Below, in pieces: positions 18,208 through 26,879 of a DNA stretch of 64,000 nt (position 1 is its first letter; the number at the start of each line of letters is the position of its first letter). The position numbers were made by a program, and so were the translations under genes. Location of the stretch: the NCBI RefSeq assembly GCF_005925325.1, contig NZ_SRMP01000001.1, positions 806,001 through 870,000 of the forward strand, read 5' to 3'. The notes under the pieces were generated by a model, which saw nothing but the letters and a program-made list of their open reading frames with translations, was not told where the DNA came from and searched no databases. The DNA is from Pedobacter helvus (GTDB lineage: Bacteria > Bacteroidota > Bacteroidia > Sphingobacteriales > Sphingobacteriaceae).

Positions 18208-18246
18208 AAAAAAAATGCCTCGCAAGTTAAGACCTGCAAGGCATTT
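18208..18246 (-). terminator. Terminator of yebC
   Basis: AAATGCCTCGCA (18213-18224) pairs with TGCAAGGCATTT (18235-18246) with one G-T-type mismatch. On the minus strand the stem is followed by a run of eight T (A run at 18208-18215). It lies 19 bases beyond the yebC stop. Confidence 0.85.
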
Positions 18247-18264
18247 CATAATCATTCAAAACGA

Positions 18265-18993
18265 TTACTCAGCCATATTATGATAAACCGCTTGAACGTC
18301 ATCGTCCTCTTCTAGTTTATCAATCAATTTCATCACGTCTGCAGCTTGCTCTTCCGTTACTTGGTGGTGAGATAAAGCAATACGTTCTAATTTAGAGCTT
18401 TTTAACTCAATCCCTTTCTCCTCTAATGCTTTTTGTAAAGACCCAAAGTTCTCAAATGCACCCTGCGCAACTACTACATCATTTCCTTCTTCATCAGCCT
18501 CTACATAAAGTTCCTCTAAACCAGCATCAATTAATTCAAACTCTAGTTCTTCCAAATCTAAATCTTCGGCAGGTACGAACCTGAAAATAGACTTACGGCT
18601 AAAAACGAAATCCAATGATCCTGTTTTACCCAATGAGCCATCAGTTTTATTGAAGTAACTACGCACGTTAGCTACGGTACGGTTGGTATTATCTGTTGCA
18701 GTTTCAATTAAAACCGCTACACCATGAGGCGCATAACCTTCGTATACAATTTCCTCGTAGTTCGCTAATGATTTATCAGAAGCACGCTTAATTGCCGCCT
18801 CTACCCTATCTTTTGGCATGTTTACTGCCTTGGCATTTTGCATTGCAGTACGTAATCGAGAGTTCGTTTCTGGATTTGGACCAGACTCCTTAACCGCCAT
18901 TACAATATCTTTACCAATACGCGTAAACTGTACGGCCATTTTAGACCAACGCTTAAATTTTCTTTCTTTTCTAAATTCGAATGCTCTTCCCAT
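18265..18993 (-). CDS. YebC/PmpR-family protein (translation factor / DNA-binding regulator)
   Basis: A 242-residue protein of the YebC family, recognised from 'MGRAFEFRKERKFKRWSKMAVQFTRIGKDI', 'NAKAVNMPKDRVEAAIKRAS', 'EGYAPHGVAVLIETATDNTNRT', 'VRSYFNKTDGSLGKTGSLDFVF' and 'SKLERIALSHHQVTEEQA'. The family was long listed as transcription regulators (PmpR) and recent work gives some members a role in relieving ribosome stalling, so I leave the exact job open. The N-terminal 'FEFRKERKFKRW' insertion before 'MAVQFTRIGKDI' is typical for the Bacteroidota branch. It is cytoplasmic, has its own terminator and is upstream-adjacent to an unrelated dehydrogenase gene. Confidence 0.92.
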   Translation of the reverse strand: MGRAFEFRKERKFKRWSKMAVQFTRIGKDIVMAVKESGPNPETNSRLRTAMQNAKAVNMPKDRVEAAIKRASDKSLANYEEIVYEGYAPHGVAVLIETATDNTNRTVANVRSYFNKTDGSLGKTGSLDFVFSRKSIFRFVPAEDLDLEELEFELIDAGLEELYVEADEEGNDVVVAQGAFENFGSLQKALEEKGIELKSSKLERIALSHHQVTEEQAADVMKLIDKLEEDDDVQAVYHNMAE

Positions 18994-19032
18994 TTTTTAT
19001 TGTTTTGAGTTAAGCGATAAGCGGAAGCGAAA

Positions 19033-19059
19033 AACGCCAAACGCTGAACGCCAAACGCT
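19033..19059. repeat. Tandem 13-bp repeat AACGCCAAACGCT x2
   Basis: Two exact copies of AACGCCAAACGCT (19033-19045 and 19047-19059) separated by one G, directly after the stop codon of the dehydrogenase gene. A related 'AAGCGATAAGCGGAAGCG' precedes it. It is an intergenic spacer repeat with no visible coding or promoter role. Confidence 0.7.
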
Positions 19060-19060
19060 T

Positions 19061-20005
19061 TTATTTTTTCAAATTCATTAACATGTCTGAAGTCAATTTT
19101 GCAATATCAAACTCTGGTTTCCAACCCCATTCTTTTCTTGCAAAACTATCGTCTATAGATTTTGGCCAGCTATCTGCAATTTGCTGTCTTGGGTCATTTT
19201 CTGCATAAGTTAGTTTAAAATCTGGAATGTGTTTTCTAATTTCTGCAGCCAATACTTCTGGAGTAAAACTTACACCGCCAAAATTGTAACTAGAACGAAT
19301 ACTTAACTGATCCGCCGGAGCGTCCATTAATTCTATCGTACCACGAATAGCATCGTCCATGTACATCATTGGCAATTCGGTTTCTGCCGATAAAAATGAA
19401 GAGTAGCTTCCTTTTCTCAGTGCATCATGGAAAATGTGTATCGCATAATCAGTCGTTCCTCCACCTGGAGCAGCTTTCCAACTGATCAATCCAGGGTAAC
19501 GGATACTCCTTACATCTAATCCATATTTTTCATGATAGTACTCACACCAGCGCTCCCCAGCCAATTTACTAATACCGTAAATGGTATTTGGATCCATGGT
19601 ACAATACTGAGGCGTATTACTTTTTGGAGAATTTGGACCAAATACCGCGATTGAACTCGGCCAATAAACTTTTGCAGTTTGATAAAACAACGCCAAGTCA
19701 AGCACATTTAGTAAGCCATTCATATTTAAATCCCAAGCTAGCTTCGGATTTTGCTCACCGGTTGCTGATAAAAGTGCAGCTAATAAATAAACCTGTGTTG
19801 GATTATATTTTTTAAAAATAGCATGCAAAGTATCTTTATCTAATACGTTTACAAACTCAAACGGTCCAGCATTTTTGAGCTCATAATCTGGTCTCCTAAT
19901 ATCGCAAGCAACTACGTTATCATTACCATAAGTAGCGCGAAGTGCGGTAACTAGTTCGGTACCTATTTGTCCGTTTGAGCCTAAAACTAATATTTTATCT
20001 TTCAT
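19061..20005 (-). CDS. SDR-type L-threonine 3-dehydrogenase (NAD-dependent epimerase family)
   Basis: A 314-residue extended short-chain dehydrogenase. A Rossmann motif ILVLGSNGQIGTE lies at residues 4-16 and the catalytic Tyr143-x-x-x-Lys147 in 'TIYGISKLAGERW'. The segment 'RYPGLISWKAAPGGGTTDYA' with 'LPMMYMDDAIRGTIEL' is characteristic of the UDP-galactose-epimerase-like L-threonine dehydrogenases and separates them from sugar epimerases. It should oxidise L-threonine to 2-amino-3-ketobutyrate with NAD+ in the cytoplasm. No kbl lyase gene is near. The start at 20005 (MKDKILVLG) is preferred over one seven codons upstream because the Rossmann strand normally begins close to the N-terminus. 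Confidence 0.85.
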   Translation of the reverse strand: MKDKILVLGSNGQIGTELVTALRATYGNDNVVACDIRRPDYELKNAGPFEFVNVLDKDTLHAIFKKYNPTQVYLLAALLSATGEQNPKLAWDLNMNGLLNVLDLALFYQTAKVYWPSSIAVFGPNSPKSNTPQYCTMDPNTIYGISKLAGERWCEYYHEKYGLDVRSIRYPGLISWKAAPGGGTTDYAIHIFHDALRKGSYSSFLSAETELPMMYMDDAIRGTIELMDAPADQLSIRSSYNFGGVSFTPEVLAAEIRKHIPDFKLTYAENDPRQQIADSWPKSIDDSFARKEWGWKPEFDIAKLTSDMLMNLKK

Positions 20006-20102
20006 GAATAAATTGAAATTTGACAAAGGTAAAAAAATGAATGCAATCTAGATACTTCCGCACATTGTATATTATTTTGTTAAAAATTATTTTGCAATAA
20101 GG

Positions 20103-20133
20103 TTGTTAAACATTCTTAATTGCTATAGATTTA
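20103..20133 (+). promoter_or_regulatory. Possible promoter of the ECF sigma gene
   Basis: TTG (20103-20105) and TAGATTTA (20126-20133) are separated by 20 bases. The second box matches TAnnTTTG in seven of eight positions. It lies 30 bases before the sigma factor ATG. A weak call, based on pattern only. Confidence 0.35.
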
Positions 20134-20163
20134 CATTAACCAAATAACAAAACAAACCGAACG

Positions 20164-20727
20164 ATGTTAAATGAAAAAGAAGGTTTAGACCCAGACTTTC
20201 TTCGTTTAAAGGCCGATGATGTGCTTGCTTATGAGCTTATTTATAACAAATATGCTAAGCTACTGCTGCGCCATGCTTTTAACAAAACATCTGATAAAAT
20301 TGTAGCAGAAGAATTAGTCCAAAATATCTTCATATCTCTTTGGGAAAATCGCCAAAAATTGGAAGTAGTTAATGGACAGCGCTATTTATTTAGTGCATTG
20401 AAATTTAGTGTGATCAATCATTATCGTTCTTTGGTAGTACAAAACAAGTATGAAGATTACCTGAAAGCAAACTCCCCAATTACCGAAGATAACGCGTCGC
20501 ACATTTTTGAAGAAAAGGAACTTTCGCAACAAGTTGAGCTAGCTTTAAATCATCTGCCAGAAAAAACAAAAGAGGTTTTCAAGCTGAGCAGAATGGAACA
20601 TCAAAGCAACAAAGAAATTTCTTCGAAGCTTAACATTTCTGAAAAAGCGGTAGAATATCACATTACCCAATCACTAAAATGGCTACGCCAATTCCTTAAA
20701 AAAAGAGTACTATCTATTTTTTTATAA
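20164..20727 (+). CDS. ECF RNA polymerase sigma-70 factor (Bacteroidota FecI-like)
   Basis: A 187-residue sigma factor with region 2 at about residues 22-90 ('LIYNKYAKLLLRHAFNKTSD', 'AEELVQNIFISLWENRQKLE') and region 4 at about 125-180 ('LNHLPEKTKEVFKLSRMEHQSNKEISSKLNISEKAVEYHITQSL'). The FecR-type anti-sigma and an STN-domain TonB receptor follow, giving a complete cell-surface signalling set. It should direct polymerase to the receptor gene and perhaps to the sugar-oxidation cluster beyond. Length is normal. Confidence 0.92.
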   Translation: MLNEKEGLDPDFLRLKADDVLAYELIYNKYAKLLLRHAFNKTSDKIVAEELVQNIFISLWENRQKLEVVNGQRYLFSALKFSVINHYRSLVVQNKYEDYLKANSPITEDNASHIFEEKELSQQVELALNHLPEKTKEVFKLSRMEHQSNKEISSKLNISEKAVEYHITQSLKWLRQFLKKRVLSIFL

Positions 20728-20813
20728 CTAGAAATCAATTAGTTATAAATTATTTAATTTTTCTTTTAGGGATAACCCTGAATTAAGTGACTTCATTTAT
20801 ATAACCAAATATT

Positions 20814-21830
20814 ATGAGCAAAACATCTTTTTTAAATTTGCTTAGTAGATATCAATCTAACACCTGTACAGAAACCGAAAGGAAAATGGTTGAGGAGTGG
20901 TATGATATGCTCGGTCAGGATTATGACCAACAGCTTTCTGATACGGAACTTAATGCCATGCACAATCGCATTTGGAAAAATGTTACTCCACAAGAAAAAA
21001 CTTTAAAACTTTCACGATGGAAATACATCGGCGTAGCTGCTTCTGTAGCTATACTAATCGTTAGTAGTGTATTATTATTCAATTACAATAACAGCGAGCG
21101 CTATTTCAAGGAGGCTGTTTCGTATGCTTCTTTATCAACGTATAAAAACAATACAGCTAAAACCGTAGAGATTGTATTGAGCGATCAATCTGTAGTGACA
21201 CTAAACCCTGGAGCATCCATCGATTATCCGAACCATTTTGCTGGTGCTAAAAGAGAGGTTTTTTTAAGCGGCGATGCTTTCTTCAAAATTTCGCACAACC
21301 CTAAAAAGCCTTTTTACGTACACAACAAGGAAATCATTGTAAAAGTTTTGGGAACCAGCTTTTACGTAAAAGAAACATCAAAATCTGCAGAAGTTGCTGT
21401 AAAAAACGGAAAGGTGATGGTAAAAGAGAATATCCACGCATCTTTATTTGGACAAAAGAAGAACTATTCAAAGGTGCTAATTACAGCTAACCAAATGGCA
21501 GCATTCGATACCGAAGAGAAAAAGTTACAAACTGCTATTATTGAAAAACCACTGCCATTATATGAAGCTTACGATTTACCGAAACCAGCAAACTCGATAG
21601 AAAGCCAGAGGTTTTATGATACACCGTTAGATAAAGTTTTTGAAATGATCTCTAAAACCTACGGCATCGAGATTAAGCTCAACAACGAAGGGTTAAAAAA
21701 ATGTACGTTCACTGGCGACATCAGCAATAAGGAACTGAAAGAACAACTGAGCTTGATTTGCCAAACCATCTCTGGCACCTACACTACCGAACAAACTACC
21801 ATCTATATAAAAGGCGGTACCTGCAACTAA
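20814..21830 (+). CDS. FecR-family anti-sigma factor with DUF4974 domain
   Basis: A 338-residue inner-membrane regulator. A cytoplasmic N-terminal segment (1-68) is followed by one transmembrane helix (about 70-89, 'YIGVAASVAILIVSSVLLF'). The periplasmic FecR domain (about 112-207, 'VVTLNPGASIDYP', 'VFLSGDAFFKISHNPKKPFYV', 'VKVLGTSFYVKE') and a C-terminal DUF4974 domain (about 264-336, 'RFYDTPLDKVFEMISKTYGIEI') follow. It should hold the ECF factor inactive until the receptor's STN domain signals that substrate is bound. It starts 86 bases after the sigma gene. Confidence 0.93.
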   Translation: MSKTSFLNLLSRYQSNTCTETERKMVEEWYDMLGQDYDQQLSDTELNAMHNRIWKNVTPQEKTLKLSRWKYIGVAASVAILIVSSVLLFNYNNSERYFKEAVSYASLSTYKNNTAKTVEIVLSDQSVVTLNPGASIDYPNHFAGAKREVFLSGDAFFKISHNPKKPFYVHNKEIIVKVLGTSFYVKETSKSAEVAVKNGKVMVKENIHASLFGQKKNYSKVLITANQMAAFDTEEKKLQTAIIEKPLPLYEAYDLPKPANSIESQRFYDTPLDKVFEMISKTYGIEIKLNNEGLKKCTFTGDISNKELKEQLSLICQTISGTYTTEQTTIYIKGGTCN

Positions 21831-21952
21831 AAAACAAAACAATAACCAAATACTAACCTTTTAATTATGAACCACAAAATTTCACAAAACTCCTCCTAGG
21901 CTAATAAATCGACTACTTTCCGATTATTTAATTAAATGATATTATACAAAAA

Positions 21953-21979
21953 AACCGACAATGGTGGGCATTGCCGGTT
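21953..21979. promoter_or_regulatory. Leader hairpin upstream of the TonB receptor gene
   Basis: AACCGACAATG (21953-21963) pairs with CATTGCCGGTT (21969-21979) with one mismatch around a five-base loop. It has an A-run before it and no T-run after it, so it is not a plus-strand terminator. It lies in the 222-base gap between the fecR-like and receptor genes and could be part of the receptor mRNA leader. Confidence 0.4.
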
Positions 21980-22052
21980 CAGCACAAGTACTAATATCAT
22001 GCGTATTTTTTATGCCCGAAATTTCTCTTTAACGAACACAAAAAACTAAGTT

Positions 22053-25013
22053 ATGAAAAAAAATGAAATTATTTCATTAGCTAAACTTGCTATGCGGATT
22101 TCTTTATATCAATTCTTAATATTAACCATCTTTTCTTTTGCTGCATCGGCCTATAATGTGAAGGCTCAGGGCGCTTTAGATAAGCAGGTGACGCTTTCCG
22201 CAAAAAATCAGAACATTAAATCTATTATTGATAAAATTGAACTATTAACCAGCGTTAAATTTGTCTACAGCCCCAAATCAATTGATGCATTAAGAAAAAT
22301 ATCTGTTAATGCGAACAAACAAAAACTAGGAGATTTATTAAATGATTATTTAGAGCCTCACGATGTGGGATTTAAAGTAGTGGATGATAGAATTTTACTA
22401 TATTCTATCAGCGCTGCAAAAGAAAATGGCTTAATTCTACCAAGACCAGAAATGCGCAGAGACGGCGTAATTACCGGAACGGTTACTGATGGCAAAGGTG
22501 GACCTATTGTGGGTGCAAGTGTGCAAATAAAAGGCACAATTACTGGTGCTACAACAGATGCTAATGGTAAATTCGTAATCAAAAAGCTGGAAGCTGGGAG
22601 TTATACTATTGTTGTTACTTATGTTGGTTTTATTTCTAAGGAAGTGGTTGTAGATATTAGAGACGAAAATAAAACCTTAGATATTGCCTTATCAGAAGAC
22701 AACTTACAATTAGAAGGCGTGGTAGTTACTGGTGGTGGTAATCCGAAAACTAAATTAGAATCTAGTGTTGCCCTAACTTCTGTAAGTAGAAAGGATATCG
22801 TAAATCGTGCACCTCTCAACAGTACTGATTTATTGAAAGCGATCCCAGGGTTAACGGTAGAAAGTACTGGTGGTGATGGTCCGGGTAATGTTTGGGTACG
22901 TGGATTTCCGCAACAAGGTGGTTATATCTATTTAGGTATCCAAGAGGATGGTTTACCATTATTGCCTACAGGTTTCAATACTAACCCTTCTGTAGATCAA
23001 TACTACAAAACCGACCTTACTATACAAAACATAGAGGCAATTAGAGGTGGTAATGCATCCATCATCCAATACAACACACCTGGTGCGGTGGTAAATAACT
23101 TAAGCTACACTGGTGCCGACAAACAGTATGGTTCATTTAAGTTTACTTCTGGTTTCTCTCAAGGTCTCTACCGTTTTGATGGTAACACTGGTGGAGCTAT
23201 CAGCGAGAATGTTAAATATAATATCGGAGGTTTTTATAGAACAGACCAAGGTGTGGTAGATCCGGGTTACAGCCCTGCTAACGTAGGTGGACAAGTAAAA
23301 GGTAACATCACCTTTGGTTTTAAAAACAAAAAAGGATTTGTGAGGGTTTACGGTAAATACTTAAATGATATTACGCAATTTCTATTGACCAGCTATTATC
23401 CTTACGATGGTACAGGTAAACCAACCACCTATAAAGGATTTGATATGGTAACCATGTCTATGTCGCCAATAGATACAAAATGGGCATTTACCGATCAATA
23501 TAGCGGCAACAGCTACAACTTCAACCTAGAACAAGGCATGCATACCAAATTGGGATCAGGTGCTGTGCAGTTCAATTACACCACCGATAATGGCTGGAGA
23601 ATAAACAATACCTTTAAATACCAAAAAACGTCTACCGATGCAAATTACTCGGCACCAAATGGTATTGCAGCTCGTGCAGCGGCTACACAATATTATTATA
23701 TAGATGGTACTCCTGCTCCATTTGCTGCGAGCGATCAAGTAATCACTACTGCTTCTAATGCTCAACTAAATCGCGATGTACAAATTGTGAATTACCTAGA
23801 TTTCAAAAAACAGGTGAAAGACCATGCTCTATTTTTCGGTACAGGTATCCATCAATACAATAGAGACGATTTACGTTATGCTTTCAGGACACAATCTGAA
23901 TTCAAAGAAAATCCACGCTTGTTAGTTACTACAGCTACACCTACAACAGCTAACGGCAGAACGGTTCAAACCAAAACTACGGTAATCGGTGATACTCGTG
24001 CCCTGTCTTTATATGGTGGTGATGAATGGAAAATTTCAGAGAAATTGAGATTAGATTTGGGTGTACGTTTAGACAATCAAAATGTGGATGGCAAAAGACC
24101 TTACTACGGCGTATTGGCCAACGGAAGCCCTAACATTAATGCGGCTTCGTCACCTAACATCTTAGGCTATACAGATTACAACATCACTACAACAAATTGG
24201 GCAGCTTCAATTGGTGCCAATTATAAAGTTAGCCCAACGGCAAGTACTTTCCTAAGAATTACTAAAGCCTATAACATGCCAAACATTGGTGACTACAATG
24301 CTTCTGCATACAACCCAGATAATATCAAAAGTCGTCCGGTATATTTAGCAGAAGTAGGCTACAAATACGCTAAAAATAATCTAGGTATTTTTGCTTCTGG
24401 AAGTTACTCAGCTATCAAAAATGCTTCGTTAACCATCAATGTACCAACTACAGCAGCAGGTTTACAATCACTAATTGCATTTGGTTCTACTAGAACATGG
24501 AGTGCCGAGTGGGAGATTTCTTATAAAGTAGTTAAACCGTTAACATTAAGATGGACTGGTACAGTACAAGACTCTAGGTACACTGATTATTCGGCACCTA
24601 CCAGCAGAAATGCAGCAGTAGCAGCACAATATGGAGATAGAGTATATAGTTTCACTGGTAACAGAACTGAGCGTGTACCTTCGTTGAACTCTGAACTATC
24701 TGGAACACTTGATATCCAGAAATTCAATCTGTTCGTATCTACCAATTATGTAGGCAACAGATTTACCTCTCCAGCAGAAAGCTACAAATTACCAGCTTAC
24801 GTGGTGATGAAAGCTGGCGCTGGCTATAACTTCACTAAAACATTATCAGTGAGAGTTTGGGCCGATAACTTAACCAATGCTAGGGTATTAACCGAAGGTG
24901 ATGTTAGAGGAGATCAATTCCGAGACTTCGCCAACGTGGCTCCTGGTACGTTAATGATTGGTAGAACCTTATTACAAAGAACGTTCTTCGGATCTTTAGC
25001 TTATTCCTTCTAG
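22053..25013 (+). CDS. TonB-dependent receptor with STN signalling domain (FecA-like)
   Basis: A 986-residue outer-membrane receptor. The signal peptide ends near residue 39 ('YNVKAQG'). An STN domain (about 45-120, 'QNIKSIIDKIELLTSVKFVYSP') receives the signal for the FecR/ECF pair; a carboxypeptidase-regulatory-like domain (about 140-225), a TonB plug (about 228-345, 'LKAIPGLTVESTGGDGPGNV', 'DLTIQNIEAIRGGNASII') and a barrel ending 'FFGSLAYSF' follow. Unlike the SusC protein earlier in the window it has no SusD partner and its plug is of the siderophore/FecA kind, so it may import a small solute (a chelate, or a glycoside) rather than a polymer. The neighbouring sugar-oxidation genes favour a sugar derivative, but this is inference. 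Confidence 0.93.
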   Translation: MKKNEIISLAKLAMRISLYQFLILTIFSFAASAYNVKAQGALDKQVTLSAKNQNIKSIIDKIELLTSVKFVYSPKSIDALRKISVNANKQKLGDLLNDYLEPHDVGFKVVDDRILLYSISAAKENGLILPRPEMRRDGVITGTVTDGKGGPIVGASVQIKGTITGATTDANGKFVIKKLEAGSYTIVVTYVGFISKEVVVDIRDENKTLDIALSEDNLQLEGVVVTGGGNPKTKLESSVALTSVSRKDIVNRAPLNSTDLLKAIPGLTVESTGGDGPGNVWVRGFPQQGGYIYLGIQEDGLPLLPTGFNTNPSVDQYYKTDLTIQNIEAIRGGNASIIQYNTPGAVVNNLSYTGADKQYGSFKFTSGFSQGLYRFDGNTGGAISENVKYNIGGFYRTDQGVVDPGYSPANVGGQVKGNITFGFKNKKGFVRVYGKYLNDITQFLLTSYYPYDGTGKPTTYKGFDMVTMSMSPIDTKWAFTDQYSGNSYNFNLEQGMHTKLGSGAVQFNYTTDNGWRINNTFKYQKTSTDANYSAPNGIAARAAATQYYYIDGTPAPFAASDQVITTASNAQLNRDVQIVNYLDFKKQVKDHALFFGTGIHQYNRDDLRYAFRTQSEFKENPRLLVTTATPTTANGRTVQTKTTVIGDTRALSLYGGDEWKISEKLRLDLGVRLDNQNVDGKRPYYGVLANGSPNINAASSPNILGYTDYNITTTNWAASIGANYKVSPTASTFLRITKAYNMPNIGDYNASAYNPDNIKSRPVYLAEVGYKYAKNNLGIFASGSYSAIKNASLTINVPTTAAGLQSLIAFGSTRTWSAEWEISYKVVKPLTLRWTGTVQDSRYTDYSAPTSRNAAVAAQYGDRVYSFTGNRTERVPSLNSELSGTLDIQKFNLFVSTNYVGNRFTSPAESYKLPAYVVMKAGAGYNFTKTLSVRVWADNLTNARVLTEGDVRGDQFRDFANVAPGTLMIGRTLLQRTFFGSLAYSF

Positions 25014-25031
25014 TTATATTTTTTAAAGCAT

Positions 25032-25059
25032 GGCCGAGCCTCAAAGTTCGGCCTTTTTT
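25032..25059 (+). terminator. Intrinsic terminator after the TonB receptor gene
   Basis: GGCCGA (25032-25037) pairs with TCGGCC (25048-25053), followed by six T. It lies 19 bases beyond the receptor stop codon and only 13 bases before the next ATG, so the following isomerase gene is reached by read-through or a promoter inside this gap. Confidence 0.8.
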
Positions 25060-25072
25060 AACTCCACACATC

Positions 25073-25975
25073 ATGACTTCGAGAAGAGATTTTATTAAAA
25101 AATCGAGTATCGGCTTTGCCGGACTTTTGATTACACCTTCCCTATTTAACAACATATTATTAGATAATAAGCAAGATATTGGCATTCAGCTGTTCACCGT
25201 TCGCGACCAGCTAAACCAAGATGTAAAACTTACGTTTAAAAAAATTGCAGATATAGGTTTTAAACAAGTAGAAACTTTTTATGGCTATGGCGATAAGATG
25301 TCGGGCAAAGGTTTTTGGGGCCTAGACGCTAAAGAGTTAGCGCAATTATTGAAAACTTACGGTCTAAAATCAACTAGCGGTCATTACAACACTACCCAAT
25401 ATCTTACCGACGGCAATACCGAAATCCTCAAACAACAAATAGAAGTAGCCAATACACTTTCACAAAAATTTTATACCATACCAGCAATGGCGCCAAATGT
25501 AAGGCAGAACGGAACTGTTGATGGTTATAAAAAGATGGCAGAGCTTTTCAATAAAGCTGGAGAGTTGTGCAAAAGCAATGGTATCACTTTAGCTTACCAC
25601 AACCATGCTTTTGAGTTTGTACCTCTAGAAAATAAACAAACTGGGTTCGAAATCCTCCTCAAAGAAACTGATGTAAAACTGGTAAAATTTGAGCTAGATA
25701 TTTTTTGGGTAGTCAATGCTAAAGTTGATCCGATTACGTTATTTAAAGAGAACCAAGGCCGCTTTGCGATGTGGCATGTGAAGGATATGGATAAAACCGA
25801 CAACAAAGTTTTCACAGAAGTTGGCACCGGCCGAATTGATTATCAAACCATCTTTGAAAACAGAAAACTAGCCGGCAATAAATTCATCTTTGTAGAACAA
25901 GATGTAATTAAAATAGATCCTTTTGACAGCATAGCTCAAAGTTTCAGATATGTAAAGCAAAATTTATTGAAATAA
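25073..25975 (+). CDS. TIM-barrel sugar phosphate isomerase/epimerase-like protein with Tat-type leader (paralogue A)
   Basis: A 300-residue protein of the xylose-isomerase-like TIM-barrel (AP-endonuclease 2) family. The leader 'TSRRDFIKKSSIGFAGLL' has the twin-arginine pattern, so it is likely exported. The barrel shows 'IGIQLFTVRDQL', 'YHNHAFEFVPL', 'VKFELDIFWVV' and 'MWHVKDMDKTDN', whose His, Glu and Asp residues typically bind a metal. It is clearly paralogous to the protein at 35041-35922, and the two bracket the cluster. Some family members were recently linked to processing of 3-keto sugars (hydration of the enol product); that activity is a suggestion here. Confidence 0.85.
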   Translation: MTSRRDFIKKSSIGFAGLLITPSLFNNILLDNKQDIGIQLFTVRDQLNQDVKLTFKKIADIGFKQVETFYGYGDKMSGKGFWGLDAKELAQLLKTYGLKSTSGHYNTTQYLTDGNTEILKQQIEVANTLSQKFYTIPAMAPNVRQNGTVDGYKKMAELFNKAGELCKSNGITLAYHNHAFEFVPLENKQTGFEILLKETDVKLVKFELDIFWVVNAKVDPITLFKENQGRFAMWHVKDMDKTDNKVFTEVGTGRIDYQTIFENRKLAGNKFIFVEQDVIKIDPFDSIAQSFRYVKQNLLK

Positions 25976-26259
25976 AAAAATATTTCGAAGTATTACGTCT
26001 TAAAATGTATTTTTAACAAAAAAGAAACAAAACGAAGCACTACATCAATACTAAACCGGCCATTTTATGTAAGTTTTTGTGAAGTAAAGGTTTGCAGTGG
26101 TTTTATTTTTTGACTTTAACAGTTGCCAAAATAGTTCGAAATTGATGTTAATATTGTACCAAAATTGTAACAAGTATTGATATCATAATTTTAATTCCTA
26201 TTATTACGTAAATTTAAATAGTGTAAAAAACACACTTAGAAACCAAAATATACCAGTAT

Positions 26260-26844
26260 ATGGACAGAAGATCAGCACTCAGAAATGTAGCCATCCTTTT
26301 AGGAACTGCTATTTCTGCCGGAACAACGGATATCTTGTTCAGCAGTTATACGTTACCAGAAAGTGAAAAAAATGCAGTTAATTTTTCTGCGGAACAGTTA
26401 AAAGCATTAACGGAAATTGCGGACGTGATTATCCCTACCACCAAATCGTCACCTGGCGCAAAAGCAGCGGGTGTAGGTAAGTTTATTCCTATGATGGTGA
26501 GAGATTGTTATCCTGCAAAACAGCAACAATCATTCTACAACGGATTGGCAGCTTTCGAAGCCAGAGCAAAAAAGACCTACAAAAAAAGCTTTGCTTTAAT
26601 TCCTTTGGTAGAGCGCAAGAAAATGTTAACTACACTTAGGCAGGAAACTTTAGATCAGAAAACGAATAAAATTCCGGAGAAAGCAGACCTTACTTATTTC
26701 TTTACTGTGGTGAGAGATCTTACTTCTTTAGGTTATTTTGCTTCAGAAATTGGATGTACACAAGCTCGCGAATACCTAATGATCCCTGGTCGTTACGATG
26801 GTGCTTATCCGCTTAAGCCGGGACAAAAATCTTGGGCTACCTAA
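26260..26844 (+). CDS. Gluconate 2-dehydrogenase subunit 3-like protein (small subunit of a GMC dehydrogenase)
   Basis: A 194-residue protein of the Gluconate_2-dh3 family (PF13618 type). The leader 'MDRRSALRNVAILLGTAISAG' looks like a Tat signal, needed because the FAD-loaded partner is exported with it. Family features are 'LKALTEIADVIIPTTKSSPGAKAAGVGKFIPMMVRDCY' and the end 'REYLMIPGRYDGAYPLKPGQ'. It should form a complex with the GMC oxidoreductase encoded 35 bases later, as in glucoside 3-dehydrogenase and gluconate dehydrogenase complexes. It is preceded by 284 AT-rich bases in which I see no clear element, probably holding the operon promoter. Confidence 0.9.
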   Translation: MDRRSALRNVAILLGTAISAGTTDILFSSYTLPESEKNAVNFSAEQLKALTEIADVIIPTTKSSPGAKAAGVGKFIPMMVRDCYPAKQQQSFYNGLAAFEARAKKTYKKSFALIPLVERKKMLTTLRQETLDQKTNKIPEKADLTYFFTVVRDLTSLGYFASEIGCTQAREYLMIPGRYDGAYPLKPGQKSWAT

Positions 26845-26879
26845 ACAAACCTTTCCCTAAACAAAACAGAACAAACAGA

